Source of the DNA: Streptomyces sp. NBC_00557
GTDB taxonomy: Bacteria > Actinomycetota > Actinomycetes > Streptomycetales > Streptomycetaceae
NCBI RefSeq assembly: GCF_036345995.1
Contig: NZ_CP107796.1
Span: forward strand, 6,572,001-6,636,000
Direction: 5' to 3'
Length of the DNA stretch: 64,000 bases
Part shown: positions 49,935 to 58,228 of the stretch, in pieces
Position numbering within the stretch: the stretch's first letter is position 1
How the letters are laid out: every line of letters starts with the position of its first letter
Made by a program: the position numbers and the translations under genes
The notes under the pieces: generated by a model
Told to the model about the DNA's origin: nothing
The model's input: the letters and a program-made list of their open reading frames with translations, nothing else
Databases searched by the model: none

Positions 49935-51230
49935 TCACGTGATGCGGCCCGCCGCCAGTACCACCCGGGCCAGTTCGGGGTGCAGGATGTCGCTGTGTGC
50001 GCCGGACGGCGGGCCGCCGCGGCGGACCACCGCGGCCGCGTCGACGTTCGCGCAGCCCCTCGCGGGCAGTCCGCCGGCCAGGGCCGCCGCGAGGTCGAGC
50101 CGTGCGGTCCCCGGTACCGCCTGCACCCCGTCGTGCCCCATCGCCCCCCACTGCGGTCCCAGCACGGCGGCGATCTCGTGGCCGAGACACGAGCGGTCGT
50201 CCCCGGCCAGCCAGGAGGCCAGCGGATAGAACGTGCCGAGTGCCGTGTCGAAGTGCGAGTAGCAGCACACCAGCGGGCCGTCGATCCGCCGCTGCCGGTC
50301 CCTGAGCGCCCCCGCCCTGTCCGGGGCCTGCGGCAGCCGCTCCGCGAAGGCGTAGTGCGAGAAGGCGCCCTGGAGCAGGGTCACGGACTTCACCGTGCCC
50401 ACGCCGTCGGGCAGCCCGAGCAGCGCGAACGACACCAGCCGCCCGCCGAAGCTGTGCCCGGCCAGATGCACCCGCACCCCGGGCGCCGCATGCGCCAACT
50501 GCCCGATCACCGGCCCGAGTCCGCGCTGGCCGACCGTGCCGGCCCGCCGTTTCATCGAGTAGTACGTCGCCTGCCGCAGCAGTTCCTTGGCGCCGTCCCA
50601 GGGGTTCGGAAGGCTGAATCCCTCACCCGGCGGGCCGGCTGCCGCCAGCGCGTCGGCGAAAGCGGCGCAGGCGGTCGCCGGGTCCCCGGTGAACACGGCC
50701 GGCTCGCCGTCCTCGTCCGTGTCGGTGGCGCCCTGCCGCCGCCCGTCCTCGACCAGCAGTCCGGCCAGCCGCCCGAACTCCCTCAACGCGCCGGTGCCGG
50801 CGGGCCGTTCGTCCAGCATCCGGGCCAGCTGGTCGATCACGGAGGCCCGGCCGGGGAAGGCCGCGAGCAGCGCGCGCCGGGTGTCCTTGTCCAGCGCGGG
50901 ACCGGGGGCCGCCTGAGCCTCCGTGGTGGCCACGGAGCGCGGGAAGTCCGGGATCGGCTCGTCGCTGAACCGCATCGACGGCCAGATCACCCCGACGTAC
51001 CCGAGCCGGGCCCGGGGCGCGAGCGCGGGGACCGGTGCGAAGAAGCTCCGGTACAGCGCGGTCGCGCCCGAGCGGTCGTTGTTCCAGCCGTGGGCGAAGA
51101 CGATCAGGTCACGGACGCCCCGCGCCGTGACCTGCGCCACCAGCCGGTCGCGTTCGGGGCCGTCCACGTCCCCGTCCGCGTCGAAGGTCAGCTCCCAGTA
51201 GGGAGTCACGCTCATCCCAGGATCCGCCAT
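49935..51230 (-). CDS. Alpha/beta-hydrolase-like protein with lipase motif
   Basis: A 431-residue protein with an alpha/beta-hydrolase signature: DLIVFAHGWNNDRSG (about 41-55, oxyanion-hole strand) and the nucleophile elbow LAGHSFGGRLVSFALLG (about 265-281; Ser in GHSFG). A long, less conserved insertion lies between them (about 90-230). No signal peptide is present. A histidine in the final third (GAHSDILHPELARV) is a candidate catalytic residue. The natural ester or amide substrate is unknown. GGGAG 6 bases before ATG 51230 fixes the start. Confidence 0.78.
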   Translation of the reverse strand: MADPGMSVTPYWELTFDADGDVDGPERDRLVAQVTARGVRDLIVFAHGWNNDRSGATALYRSFFAPVPALAPRARLGYVGVIWPSMRFSDEPIPDFPRSVATTEAQAAPGPALDKDTRRALLAAFPGRASVIDQLARMLDERPAGTGALREFGRLAGLLVEDGRRQGATDTDEDGEPAVFTGDPATACAAFADALAAAGPPGEGFSLPNPWDGAKELLRQATYYSMKRRAGTVGQRGLGPVIGQLAHAAPGVRVHLAGHSFGGRLVSFALLGLPDGVGTVKSVTLLQGAFSHYAFAERLPQAPDRAGALRDRQRRIDGPLVCCYSHFDTALGTFYPLASWLAGDDRSCLGHEIAAVLGPQWGAMGHDGVQAVPGTARLDLAAALAGGLPARGCANVDAAAVVRRGGPPSGAHSDILHPELARVVLAAGRIT

Positions 51231-51304
51231 GCCAGGCTCCCTCGTCCCCCCGGAAACGATGCGTTACGGGCCTATCGTCCTGCGCGGGGGCGAAGTTGGC
51301 CATA

Positions 51305-51360
51305 CAGTGCGGCTCATCCGGTGCGGCTCACACAGTGCGGCTCACACCGCGCGGCTCACC
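51305..51360. repeat. Four 14-bp tandem repeats at the end of namZ
   Basis: Units 51305-51318, 51319-51332, 51333-51346 and 51347-51360 each contain (T/C)GCGGCTCA, for example CAGTGCGGCTCACA. The last unit runs into the namZ stop codon (51356-51358). The array is non-coding downstream of namZ and upstream of the hydrolase gene. Confidence 0.82.
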
Positions 51361-52588
51361 GGTACAGCAGGTACTCCCTGCGGATCCGCCGGAACGCGGC
51401 GAGCTCCTCCTGCCAGGCGCCGACCACCTCGTCCGTGCCGGCCCCCGCGTCGATCATCGTGCGCACCCGGGTGGAGCCGGTGAGCTTGTCGATCCAGTCG
51501 TCCGACCGCCAGGCGAAGCCGTCCCAGACCTTCCTGGCGGTCACCAGCAGCGCGATCCCGGTGCGTACGGGGTCGTAGGCGGCCCGGTCGTGGACGTGGA
51601 TCTGCACCCCGCCGACCGTCCTGCCCTGGAACTTGGAGAAGGCGGGCGCGAAGTACGCCTCGCGGAACCGCACACCGGGCAGGGCGAGTTCGTTGGCGGC
51701 GGCGGCCCAGCGGCCGTCGATGCCCTCGGCGCCGAGCAGTTCGAACGGCCTGGTGGTGCCCCGGCCCTCGGAGAGGTTGGTGCCCTCGAACATGCAGGTG
51801 CCGGAGTAGACGAGCGCCGTGTCCGGGGTCGGCATGTTCGGGCTCGGCGGTACCCAGGGCAGCGCGGCGGTGTCGTACCAGTCCGAGCGCTTCCAGCCGG
51901 TCATCAGGACGGTGTCCAGCTCGACCGGCCTGCTCAGGAACTCCGCGTTGAACATCCGCGCCAGCTCGGCGACGGTCATGCCGTGGGCCTGCGCGATCGG
52001 CTGCCGCCCGACGAACGTGGCGAACTCCTTGTGCAGCACCGGCCCGAGGGCCTGGCGGCCGGTCACCGGATTGGGCCGGTCGAGGACGACGAACCGCTTG
52101 CCCGCGAGCTGCGCGGCCTCCATGCAGTCGTACAGCGTCCAGATGTAGGTGTAGAAGCGGGCGCCGACGTCCTGGATGTCGAAGACGACCGTGTCGACCC
52201 CGGCGGCGGTGAAGACGTCGGCGAGCTGCTGTCCGCTCTTCAGGTACGTGTCGTAGACGGGCAGGCCGGTCGCCGGGTCGTCGTAGCGGCCCTCGGAGCC
52301 GCCGGCCTGCGCGGTGCCGCGGAAGCCGTGCTCCGGGCCGAAGACGGCGGTCAGCCGCACGCGGGGGTCGGCGTGCATGACGTCCACGATGTGCCGGACG
52401 TCGCGGGTGACCCCGGTGGGGTTGGTGACGATGCCGACGCGCGCGCCCTTCAGCAGGGCGTAGCCGTCGGCCGCGAGCCGCTCGAAGCCCGTGTGCGGTT
52501 CGTCACGGCGGCCGGGCGTGGCGGGCAGGGATGCGGGAAGTGCCGCCACGGTTGCCGATGCGAGGAGGTTCCGTCTGGACAGATGCAT
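51356..52588 (-). CDS. namZ: Exo-beta-N-acetylmuramidase NamZ-like (DUF1343, GH171)
   Basis: A 410-residue Tat-exported protein. The signal peptide has a twin-arginine motif (SRRNLLA, residues 4-10). The DUF1343 domain then spans the rest: VGIVTNPTGVTRD, FGPEHGFRG (about 92-100), PVYDTYL, FDIQDVGARFYTYIWTLY, RPNPVTG, and SPNMPTPDTALVYSGTCMFEGTNLSEGRGTT. The B. subtilis enzyme removes terminal MurNAc from peptidoglycan fragments and defines GH171 (established). It is divergent from the SDR gene. The in-frame start at 52621 is less likely than ATG 52588. Confidence 0.88.
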   Translation of the reverse strand: MHLSRRNLLASATVAALPASLPATPGRRDEPHTGFERLAADGYALLKGARVGIVTNPTGVTRDVRHIVDVMHADPRVRLTAVFGPEHGFRGTAQAGGSEGRYDDPATGLPVYDTYLKSGQQLADVFTAAGVDTVVFDIQDVGARFYTYIWTLYDCMEAAQLAGKRFVVLDRPNPVTGRQALGPVLHKEFATFVGRQPIAQAHGMTVAELARMFNAEFLSRPVELDTVLMTGWKRSDWYDTAALPWVPPSPNMPTPDTALVYSGTCMFEGTNLSEGRGTTRPFELLGAEGIDGRWAAAANELALPGVRFREAYFAPAFSKFQGRTVGGVQIHVHDRAAYDPVRTGIALLVTARKVWDGFAWRSDDWIDKLTGSTRVRTMIDAGAGTDEVVGAWQEELAAFRRIRREYLLYR

Positions 52589-52621
52589 GACCAGAGGTTG
52601 TGGCAGTGGGCCTTCCTTCAC

Positions 52622-52639
52622 ACATACCGACCGGTTAGT
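52622..52639. promoter_or_regulatory. TetR-type operator of the SDR-ligase-TetR operon (site B)
   Basis: ACATACCGACCGGTTAGT lies 54-71 bases before the SDR ATG. Read on the minus strand (52635-52622) it contains ACCGGTCGGTATGT, identical over 13 bases with sites A (29705) and C (58096). Confidence 0.68.
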
Positions 52640-52692
52640 CTCGCGTGAGCAGAGCCGATGCGCGCCGCGCTGAGTCGTGTCGAAGGAGACCG

Positions 52693-53466
52693 ATGGTGGA
52701 ATCCGTGCAGGATGCGGGAGTGGTCGTCACCGGGGCCGGCGGAGGAATCGGCGCCGCCCTGGCCCGGCGGTTCGCCGCCGAGGGCGCCCGCGTGGTCGTG
52801 AACGACCTGGACGGCGACAAGGCCAAGGCGGTCGCCGAGGAGATCGGCGGGACCGCCGTGCCCGGTGACGCCTCCGCGATCGTCGGCGACGCCAGGGACG
52901 CGCTCGGCGGCACCGTCGACGTCTACTGCGCCAACGCCGGCGTCGCCTTCGAGGACGGCGCCGCGGACGGCCCGCTCGACGAGAGGACCTGGGCGGTCTC
53001 CTGGGACGTCAACGTGATGGCGCACGTCCGCGCCGCCCACGAGCTGCTGCCGGACTGGCTGGAGCGCGGCGCCGGGCGGTTCGTGTCCACCGTGTCGGCC
53101 GCCGGGCTGCTCACCATGATCGGCGCGCCCTCCTACAGCGTCACCAAGCACGGCGCCTACGCCTTCGCCGAGTGGCTGTCGCTGACCTACCGCCACCGCG
53201 GCCTGAAGGTGCACGCGATCTGCCCGCAGGGCGTGCGCACCGACATGCTGGCCGCCACCGGCAGCGCCGGCGACCTGGTGCTGCAGCCCACCGCGATCGA
53301 ACCGGACGCCGTCACCGACGCCCTGTTCCGTGGCATCGAGGAGGACCGCTTCCTGATCCTGCCGCACCCCGAGGTCGCCGAGTACTACGCGGCGCGGGCC
53401 ACCGCCCCCGACCGCTGGCTGGCCGGCATGAACCGCGTCCAGCGCACGTGGGAGGAGTCCCGGTGA
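52693..53466 (+). CDS. Short-chain dehydrogenase/reductase
   Basis: A 257-residue classical SDR. The cofactor motif TGAGGGIG is at 13-20, and an Asp at the end of beta-2 (NDLDGD, about 38-42) favours NAD(H). NAG is at 81-83, catalytic Ser in STVSAAG (132-138), and YSVTK gives Tyr148/Lys152. It would oxidise or reduce a hydroxy/keto group on an acyl chain or steroid-like substrate. GAAGGAG before ATG 52693 sets the start. It leads an operon with the ligase gene, whose GTG overlaps its stop. Confidence 0.92.
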   Translation: MVESVQDAGVVVTGAGGGIGAALARRFAAEGARVVVNDLDGDKAKAVAEEIGGTAVPGDASAIVGDARDALGGTVDVYCANAGVAFEDGAADGPLDERTWAVSWDVNVMAHVRAAHELLPDWLERGAGRFVSTVSAAGLLTMIGAPSYSVTKHGAYAFAEWLSLTYRHRGLKVHAICPQGVRTDMLAATGSAGDLVLQPTAIEPDAVTDALFRGIEEDRFLILPHPEVAEYYAARATAPDRWLAGMNRVQRTWEESR

Positions 53467-55130
53467 CCGCCTCCCGGTACGCGGCGCGCCCCTGGCTCGC
53501 CCTGCTCGACGACGCCCAGCGCGCCCCGATCGACCCCGCCGACTCGCTCGTGCACGCCCTGCGGACCGCCGTCGCCGAGGCGCCCGAGCGCACCTTCCTC
53601 GCCTACTTCGACGCCCGGCTGAGCTACCGCGAGGTGGACGAGCTGAGCGACTCCGTCGCCGCCCACCTCGCCGCGCGCGGCCTGGAGCCCGGCGACCGGG
53701 TGGCCGTGCTGCTGCAGAACTCCCCGCACTTCGTGCTCGCCGTCCTCGGCGCCTGGAAGGCCGGCGCGACCGTCGTCCCGGTCAACCCCATGTACAAGTC
53801 GGGCGAGATGGGGCACATCCTGCGCGACGCCGAGGTGACCGCGCTGATCTGCTCCGACCGGGCCTGGGAGGCGTACCTCAGGAAGACCGCCGCCGACTCG
53901 CCGGTGCGGATCGTGCTCACCGCGACCGAGCGGGACTTCCAGACGCGCGACGACGCGCGCGTGCTCGGTTTCGAGCAGCTGCCCCAGGCGCCGGACGCCG
54001 ACGACCTCGTGGCCGTCGCCCGGCAGGGCGGCACCGCGCCCGGGGGCCGCGACCCGCGCCCCGGCGACATCGCGCTGATCAGCTACACCTCCGGGACGAG
54101 CGGCACGCCCAAGGGCGCCACCAACACGCACGGCAACATCATGCACAACGCCGAGCGGCAGCGGACCGGGCTCGCGCTGCCCGAGGCGCCCGTCTACTAC
54201 GCGCTCGCGCCGCTGTTCCACATCACCGGCATGGTGTGCCAGTTCGGCGCCTGCCTGAACAGCGCCGGCACCCTGGTGCTCACCTACCGCTTCGAGCCCG
54301 GAGTGGTCCTGGAGGCCTTCGCCGAGCACCACCCGCACTACACGGTCGGACCGTCGACGGCGTTCATGGCGCTGGCCGCCCGCCCGGACGCCACCCGGGA
54401 GCACTTCGCCTCCTTCGTCAACATCTCCTCCGGCGGCGCGCCGGTGCCCCCGGCCCTGGTGGAGACGTTCCGCGAGCGCTTCGGGCCGTACATCCGGGTC
54501 GGCTACGGCCTCACCGAGTGCACCGCGCCCTGCGCCTCGGTCCCGCCCGGCCTGGAGGCGCCCGTGGACCCCGTCTCCGGGACGCTGTCGGTGGGCCTGC
54601 CCGGCGCCGACACGGTCGTCAGGATCGTGGACGAGCGCGGCGAGGAGGTGCCCTTCGGGGAGCAGGGCGAGATCGTCGTACGCGGGCCCCAGGTGGTCCC
54701 CGGCTACTGGCGGCGCCCGGACGCCACCGCCGAGTCCTTCCCGGACGGCGAGCTGCGCACCGGCGACATCGGCTTCATGGACGAGCAGGGCTGGCTCTAC
54801 GTCGTCGACCGCAAGAAGGACATGATCAACGCGTCCGGCTTCAAGGTGTGGCCCCGCGAGGTCGAGGACGTGCTCTACACCCACCCGGCGGTGCGCGAGG
54901 CGGCCGTCGTCGGCGTCCCGGACGGCTACCGTGGCGAGACCGTGCGGGCGTACATCAGCCTGCGTCCGGGTGCCGAGGCGACCCCGGACGAGCTCGCGGC
55001 GTACTGCAAGGAGAGACTGGCCGCCTACAAATACCCGCGTCAGGTGGAGATCCTGCCCGACCTGCCCAAGACGGCGAGTGGCAAGATCCTCCGTCGGGAA
55101 CTGCGTTCCCGCGCGCAGGACATTCGGTAA
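53463..55130 (+). CDS. Acyl-CoA ligase (AMP-binding, FadD-like)
   Basis: A 555-residue ANL-superfamily ligase. The P-loop A3 motif is ISYTSGTSGTPKG (about 203-215), A5 is GYGLTEC (about 345), A7 is LRTGDIGFMDEQGWLYVVDR (about 435), and A10 KTASGKILRRELR ends the protein with the adenylation lysine. It activates a carboxylic acid with ATP and CoA in the cytoplasm. Chain specificity is unknown. It overlaps the SDR gene by 4 bases (GTGA) and precedes a TetR gene by 26 bases, so all three are one operon. Confidence 0.93.
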   Translation: MTASRYAARPWLALLDDAQRAPIDPADSLVHALRTAVAEAPERTFLAYFDARLSYREVDELSDSVAAHLAARGLEPGDRVAVLLQNSPHFVLAVLGAWKAGATVVPVNPMYKSGEMGHILRDAEVTALICSDRAWEAYLRKTAADSPVRIVLTATERDFQTRDDARVLGFEQLPQAPDADDLVAVARQGGTAPGGRDPRPGDIALISYTSGTSGTPKGATNTHGNIMHNAERQRTGLALPEAPVYYALAPLFHITGMVCQFGACLNSAGTLVLTYRFEPGVVLEAFAEHHPHYTVGPSTAFMALAARPDATREHFASFVNISSGGAPVPPALVETFRERFGPYIRVGYGLTECTAPCASVPPGLEAPVDPVSGTLSVGLPGADTVVRIVDERGEEVPFGEQGEIVVRGPQVVPGYWRRPDATAESFPDGELRTGDIGFMDEQGWLYVVDRKKDMINASGFKVWPREVEDVLYTHPAVREAAVVGVPDGYRGETVRAYISLRPGAEATPDELAAYCKERLAAYKYPRQVEILPDLPKTASGKILRRELRSRAQDIR

Positions 55131-55156
55131 GCATCACGGAAAGGCAGGTGGCGGCA

Positions 55157-55750
55157 GTGCCCAGGACGACGGACGGAGACGGGACGCCCGTTCCGCAGCG
55201 GCTGCTGGCCGCCGCCACCCGGCTCTTCGCCGAGCAGGGCTACGACCGGACCTCCGTGCAGGAGATCGTGGAGGCGGCCGGCGTCACCAAGGGGGCGCTG
55301 TACCACTACTTCGGCTCCAAGGACGACCTCCTGCACGAGGTGTACGCGCGCGTGCTGCGCATCCAGCAGGAACGGCTCGACCACTTCGCCGGCATGGACG
55401 CGCCGGTGGAGGAACGGCTCAGAGCCGCCGCGGCGGACGTGGTCGTCACGACGATCGACAACCTCGACGACGCGTCGATCTTCTTCCGGTCCATGCACCA
55501 CCTCAGCCCGGAGAAGAACAAGCAGGTGCGCGCCGAGCGCCGGCGCTACCACGAACGCTTCCGCGCGCTGATCGAGGAGGGGCAGAAGGCGGGCGTCTTC
55601 TCCACGGCGACCCCGGCCGACCTGGTGGTGGACTACCACTTCGGCTCCGTCCACCATCTGTCCACCTGGTACCGCCCGGACGGCCCTCTCACCCCGCAGC
55701 AGGTCGCCGATCACCTCGCCGACCTGCTGCTGCGCGCGCTGCGCCCGTGA
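55157..55750 (+). CDS. TetR-family regulator of the acyl-CoA module
   Basis: A 197-residue TetR protein. The helix-turn-helix is at about 12-58 (RLLAAATRLFAEQGYDRTSVQEIVEAAGVTKGALYHYFGSKDDLL), and the C-terminal domain (RLDHFAGMDAPVEERLRAAAADVVVTTIDN) resembles regulators of fatty-acid and steroid catabolism. It is the last gene of the SDR-ligase operon and faces the ACAD-APH operon. Both operons have the ACCGGTCGGTATG motif in front, making this protein the prime candidate for the factor that binds it. GTG 55157 follows AGGTGG by 5 bases; GTG 55148 is the alternative. Confidence 0.87.
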   Translation: MPRTTDGDGTPVPQRLLAAATRLFAEQGYDRTSVQEIVEAAGVTKGALYHYFGSKDDLLHEVYARVLRIQQERLDHFAGMDAPVEERLRAAAADVVVTTIDNLDDASIFFRSMHHLSPEKNKQVRAERRRYHERFRALIEEGQKAGVFSTATPADLVVDYHFGSVHHLSTWYRPDGPLTPQQVADHLADLLLRALRP

Positions 55751-55764
55751 GAGCACGTGCGTGC

Positions 55765-55791
55765 GGGGCGGCCGCCCGAGGCGGCCGCCCC
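55765..55791. terminator. Bidirectional terminator (12-bp perfect stem)
   Basis: GGGGCGGCCGCC (55765-55776) and GGCGGCCGCCCC (55780-55791) pair perfectly around CGA, between the stops of the TetR gene (55750) and the convergent acyl-CoA dehydrogenase gene (55806). Confidence 0.82.
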
Positions 55792-55805
55792 TCACCCGTG
55801 TTCCG

Positions 55806-57020
55806 CTACAGGTACTTCTTCAGCTCCCTGCGCGCCAGCGACCGCTGGTGCACCTCGTCCGGGCCGTCGGCCAGCATCAGGGTGCGGGCGCTCGCGTACA
55901 GCTCGGCCAGCGGGAAGTCCTGGCTCACCCCGCCCGCGCCGTGCAGCTGGATCGCCCGGTCCAGGATGCCGACCACCGCGCGCGGGGTGGCGATCTTGAT
56001 GGCCTGGATCTCGGTGTGGGCGCCCTTGTTGCCGACGGTGTCCATCAGCCAGGCCGTCTTCAGCACCAGCAGCCTGAGCTGTTCCACCGTGACCCGGGCG
56101 TCGGCGATCCAGTTCTGGACCACTCCCTGCTGGGCCAGCGCCTTGCCGAAGGCCGTACGGGACACGGCCCGCCGGCACATCAGCTCGATCGCCCGCTCGG
56201 CCATGCCGATCAGCCGCATGCAGTGGTGGATCCGGCCGGGGCCGAGCCGGGCCTGGGCGATGGCGAAGCCGCCGCCCTCCTCGCCGACGAGGTTCGACAC
56301 CGGCACGCGCGCGTGGTCGAAGACCACCTCGGCGTGGCCGCCGTGCCAGTGGTCCTCGTAGCCAAACACCTGCATGGCGCGCTTGACGGTGACGCCCGGG
56401 GTGTCGCGCGGCACCAGGACCATGGACTGCTGGCGGCGGATGTCGGCACCGTCCGGATCCGTCTTGCCCATCACGATGAAGATCTTGCAGTCCGGGTTCA
56501 TCGCCCCGGAGATGTACCACTTGCGGCCGGTGATGACGTACTCGTCGCCGTCCCGCTCGATGTGCGTGGTGATGTTGGTGGCGTCGGAGGAAGCCACCTC
56601 CGGCTCGGTCATCGCGAACGCCGAGCGGATCTCGCCCGCCAGCAGCGGCTCCAGCCACTGCTTCTTCTGCCGCTCGTCGCCGAACTGCGCCAGCACCTCC
56701 ATGTTCCCCGTGTCGGGCGCGGCGCAGTTGGTAGCGGTGGGCGCGAGGTGCGGGGAGCGGCCGGTGATCTCGGCGAGCGGCGCGTACTGGAGGTTGGTGA
56801 GTCCCGCGCCGTACTCGGCGTCGGGCAGGAAGAGGTTCCATAGGCCCTGCCTGCGGGCCTCGGCCTTCAGCTCCTCGACCACGGCCGGGGTGTCCCACGG
56901 GGAGGCCAGCGCGGCCCGCTGCTCCTCCGCCACCGGCTCGGCCGGGTAGACGTACTCGTCCATGAAGGCGAGCAGCTTGGCGCGCAGCTCCTCGGTGCGC
57001 GCGTCGAACGCGAAGTCCAT
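55806..57020 (-). CDS. ACAD10/11-like acyl-CoA dehydrogenase
   Basis: A 404-residue acyl-CoA dehydrogenase of the ACAD11-like branch: FMDEYVYPAEPV, GLWNLFLP, GLTNLQYAPLAEITGRS, CAAPDTGNMEVL, AMTEPEVASSDATNI (flavin loop), GHAEVVFDHARVPVSNL. At the position where most ACADs have the catalytic Glu in EGTS, this protein has DGPDEVH (Asp385), a feature of this branch. The gene follows the APH-like kinase gene by 6 bases. In mammals kinase and ACAD are fused in ACAD10/11, which act on 4-hydroxy acids (established), so the split bacterial pair may do the same (inference). Confidence 0.92.
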   Translation of the reverse strand: MDFAFDARTEELRAKLLAFMDEYVYPAEPVAEEQRAALASPWDTPAVVEELKAEARRQGLWNLFLPDAEYGAGLTNLQYAPLAEITGRSPHLAPTATNCAAPDTGNMEVLAQFGDERQKKQWLEPLLAGEIRSAFAMTEPEVASSDATNITTHIERDGDEYVITGRKWYISGAMNPDCKIFIVMGKTDPDGADIRRQQSMVLVPRDTPGVTVKRAMQVFGYEDHWHGGHAEVVFDHARVPVSNLVGEEGGGFAIAQARLGPGRIHHCMRLIGMAERAIELMCRRAVSRTAFGKALAQQGVVQNWIADARVTVEQLRLLVLKTAWLMDTVGNKGAHTEIQAIKIATPRAVVGILDRAIQLHGAGGVSQDFPLAELYASARTLMLADGPDEVHQRSLARRELKKYL

Positions 57021-57026
57021 GACCGG

Positions 57027-58049
57027 TCAGCCTTCCTGAAGAGTGGTCAGTCCGTGGTCGATGAAGACGGGCACGAGGTCCCCGATCCGGTCGAAGCCGC
57101 GTCCGACCGTCTGGCCGAGCGTGTACCGGTAGTGGATGCCCTCGAGGATGACGGCGAGCTTGAACCAGGCGAACGCCTCGTACCAGGAGACGGCCGAGAC
57201 GTCCCGGCCCGACCGCTCGGCGTACCGCTGGACCAGCTCCTCGGGAGAGGGGTGTCCGGGCGCCTCGGCGGTGGTGGAGACGGGGGAGTGGGGCATGCCC
57301 AGCGGCCGGCTGTACATCACCAGCAGGCCCAGGTCGGTGAGCGGGTCGCCGAGGGTGGACATCTCCCAGTCGAGGATGGCGTTGATCCGGTCGTCGTCCC
57401 CGATGAGGACGTTGTCGAGCCGGTAGTCGCCGTGCACGACGGCGGGGGCGGGCGAGCGCGGCAGCTCCCGGCCCAGGGCCGCGTGCAGTTCGTCGATGCC
57501 GGCCAGCTCGCGGTTGCGGGAGGCGTCCAGCTGCTTGCCCCAGCGGCGCAGCTGCCGGTCCAGGAAGCCCTCCGGGCGGCCGAAGTCCTCGAGGCCCACC
57601 TCGGCGGGATCCACCGCGTGCAGCTCGACCAGCGTGTCCACCAGGGACAGCACCGCGTTGCGGGTGCGCTCGGCGCCCAGCGGGGCGAGCTGCTGGGCCG
57701 TGCGGTACGGGGTGCCCTCGACGAACTCCATGACGTAGAACGGCGCCCCGAGCACGTCCTCGTCCTCGCACAGCAGCACCGGGCGCGGGACCGGCACGTT
57801 CGTCGGGTACAGGGCGTCGATCACGCGGTGCTCGCGCCGCATGTCGTGCGCGGTGGCCAGGACGTGGCCGAGCGGGGGGCGTCGTACGACCCACCGGGAG
57901 GTGCCGTCGGAGACCGCGTAGGTGAGGTTCGACCGTCCGCCCTCGATCAGCCGGCCGGTCAGGGGGCCGGTCACCAGACCGGGGCGCTCGCGGTCGAGCT
58001 GGGCGCGCAGCCGGTCCAGGTCGAGTCCGGGCGGGTGGTCGGCGCTCAT
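57027..58049 (-). CDS. APH-like small-molecule kinase of the ACAD10/11 type
   Basis: A 340-residue aminoglycoside phosphotransferase-fold kinase. Visible motifs are RSNLTYAVSD (nucleotide loop, about 39-48), VVRRPP with the ATP-binding Arg/Lys region (54-59), FYVMEFVEG (hinge), catalytic HGDYRLDN (Asp208, Asn213) and the metal-binding DWE (Asp228). It matches the kinase half of ACAD10/11, where it phosphorylates the hydroxyl of 4-hydroxyacyl-CoA before elimination by the ACAD half. It is not expected to be an antibiotic-resistance enzyme. A TetR-type operator is 41 bases upstream. Confidence 0.9.
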   Translation of the reverse strand: MSADHPPGLDLDRLRAQLDRERPGLVTGPLTGRLIEGGRSNLTYAVSDGTSRWVVRRPPLGHVLATAHDMRREHRVIDALYPTNVPVPRPVLLCEDEDVLGAPFYVMEFVEGTPYRTAQQLAPLGAERTRNAVLSLVDTLVELHAVDPAEVGLEDFGRPEGFLDRQLRRWGKQLDASRNRELAGIDELHAALGRELPRSPAPAVVHGDYRLDNVLIGDDDRINAILDWEMSTLGDPLTDLGLLVMYSRPLGMPHSPVSTTAEAPGHPSPEELVQRYAERSGRDVSAVSWYEAFAWFKLAVILEGIHYRYTLGQTVGRGFDRIGDLVPVFIDHGLTTLQEG

Positions 58050-58089
58050 ACATCACTCCTGTGAACGGGTGAACACGATGCCCCTCATG

Positions 58090-58107
58090 ATGCCGACCGG
58101 TCGGTAT
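58090..58107. promoter_or_regulatory. TetR-type operator of the APH-ACAD operon (site C)
   Basis: ATGCCGACCGGTCGGTAT is a palindrome with one mismatched pair, centred 50 bases upstream of the APH start at 58049. ACCGGTCGGTATGC (58096-58109) is identical to site A at 29705-29718. Confidence 0.72.
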
Positions 58108-58228
58108 GCCGTCCAGTGGGTGTACCCGCCATAAGGCCAAACGTGACGGGAGCCACGATAGGCCGACGGCCTCCCGGCGCGCTGCCGGAAAGCCGTCGGA
58201 CCTGTTCCCTGTGTGTTCCCGAGAGGGG

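Noticed and set aside
57027..58049. Aminoglycoside resistance gene
   Set aside because: The APH fold is shared, but the sequence and the adjacent ACAD gene match the metabolic ACAD10/11-type kinase, not a resistance enzyme.
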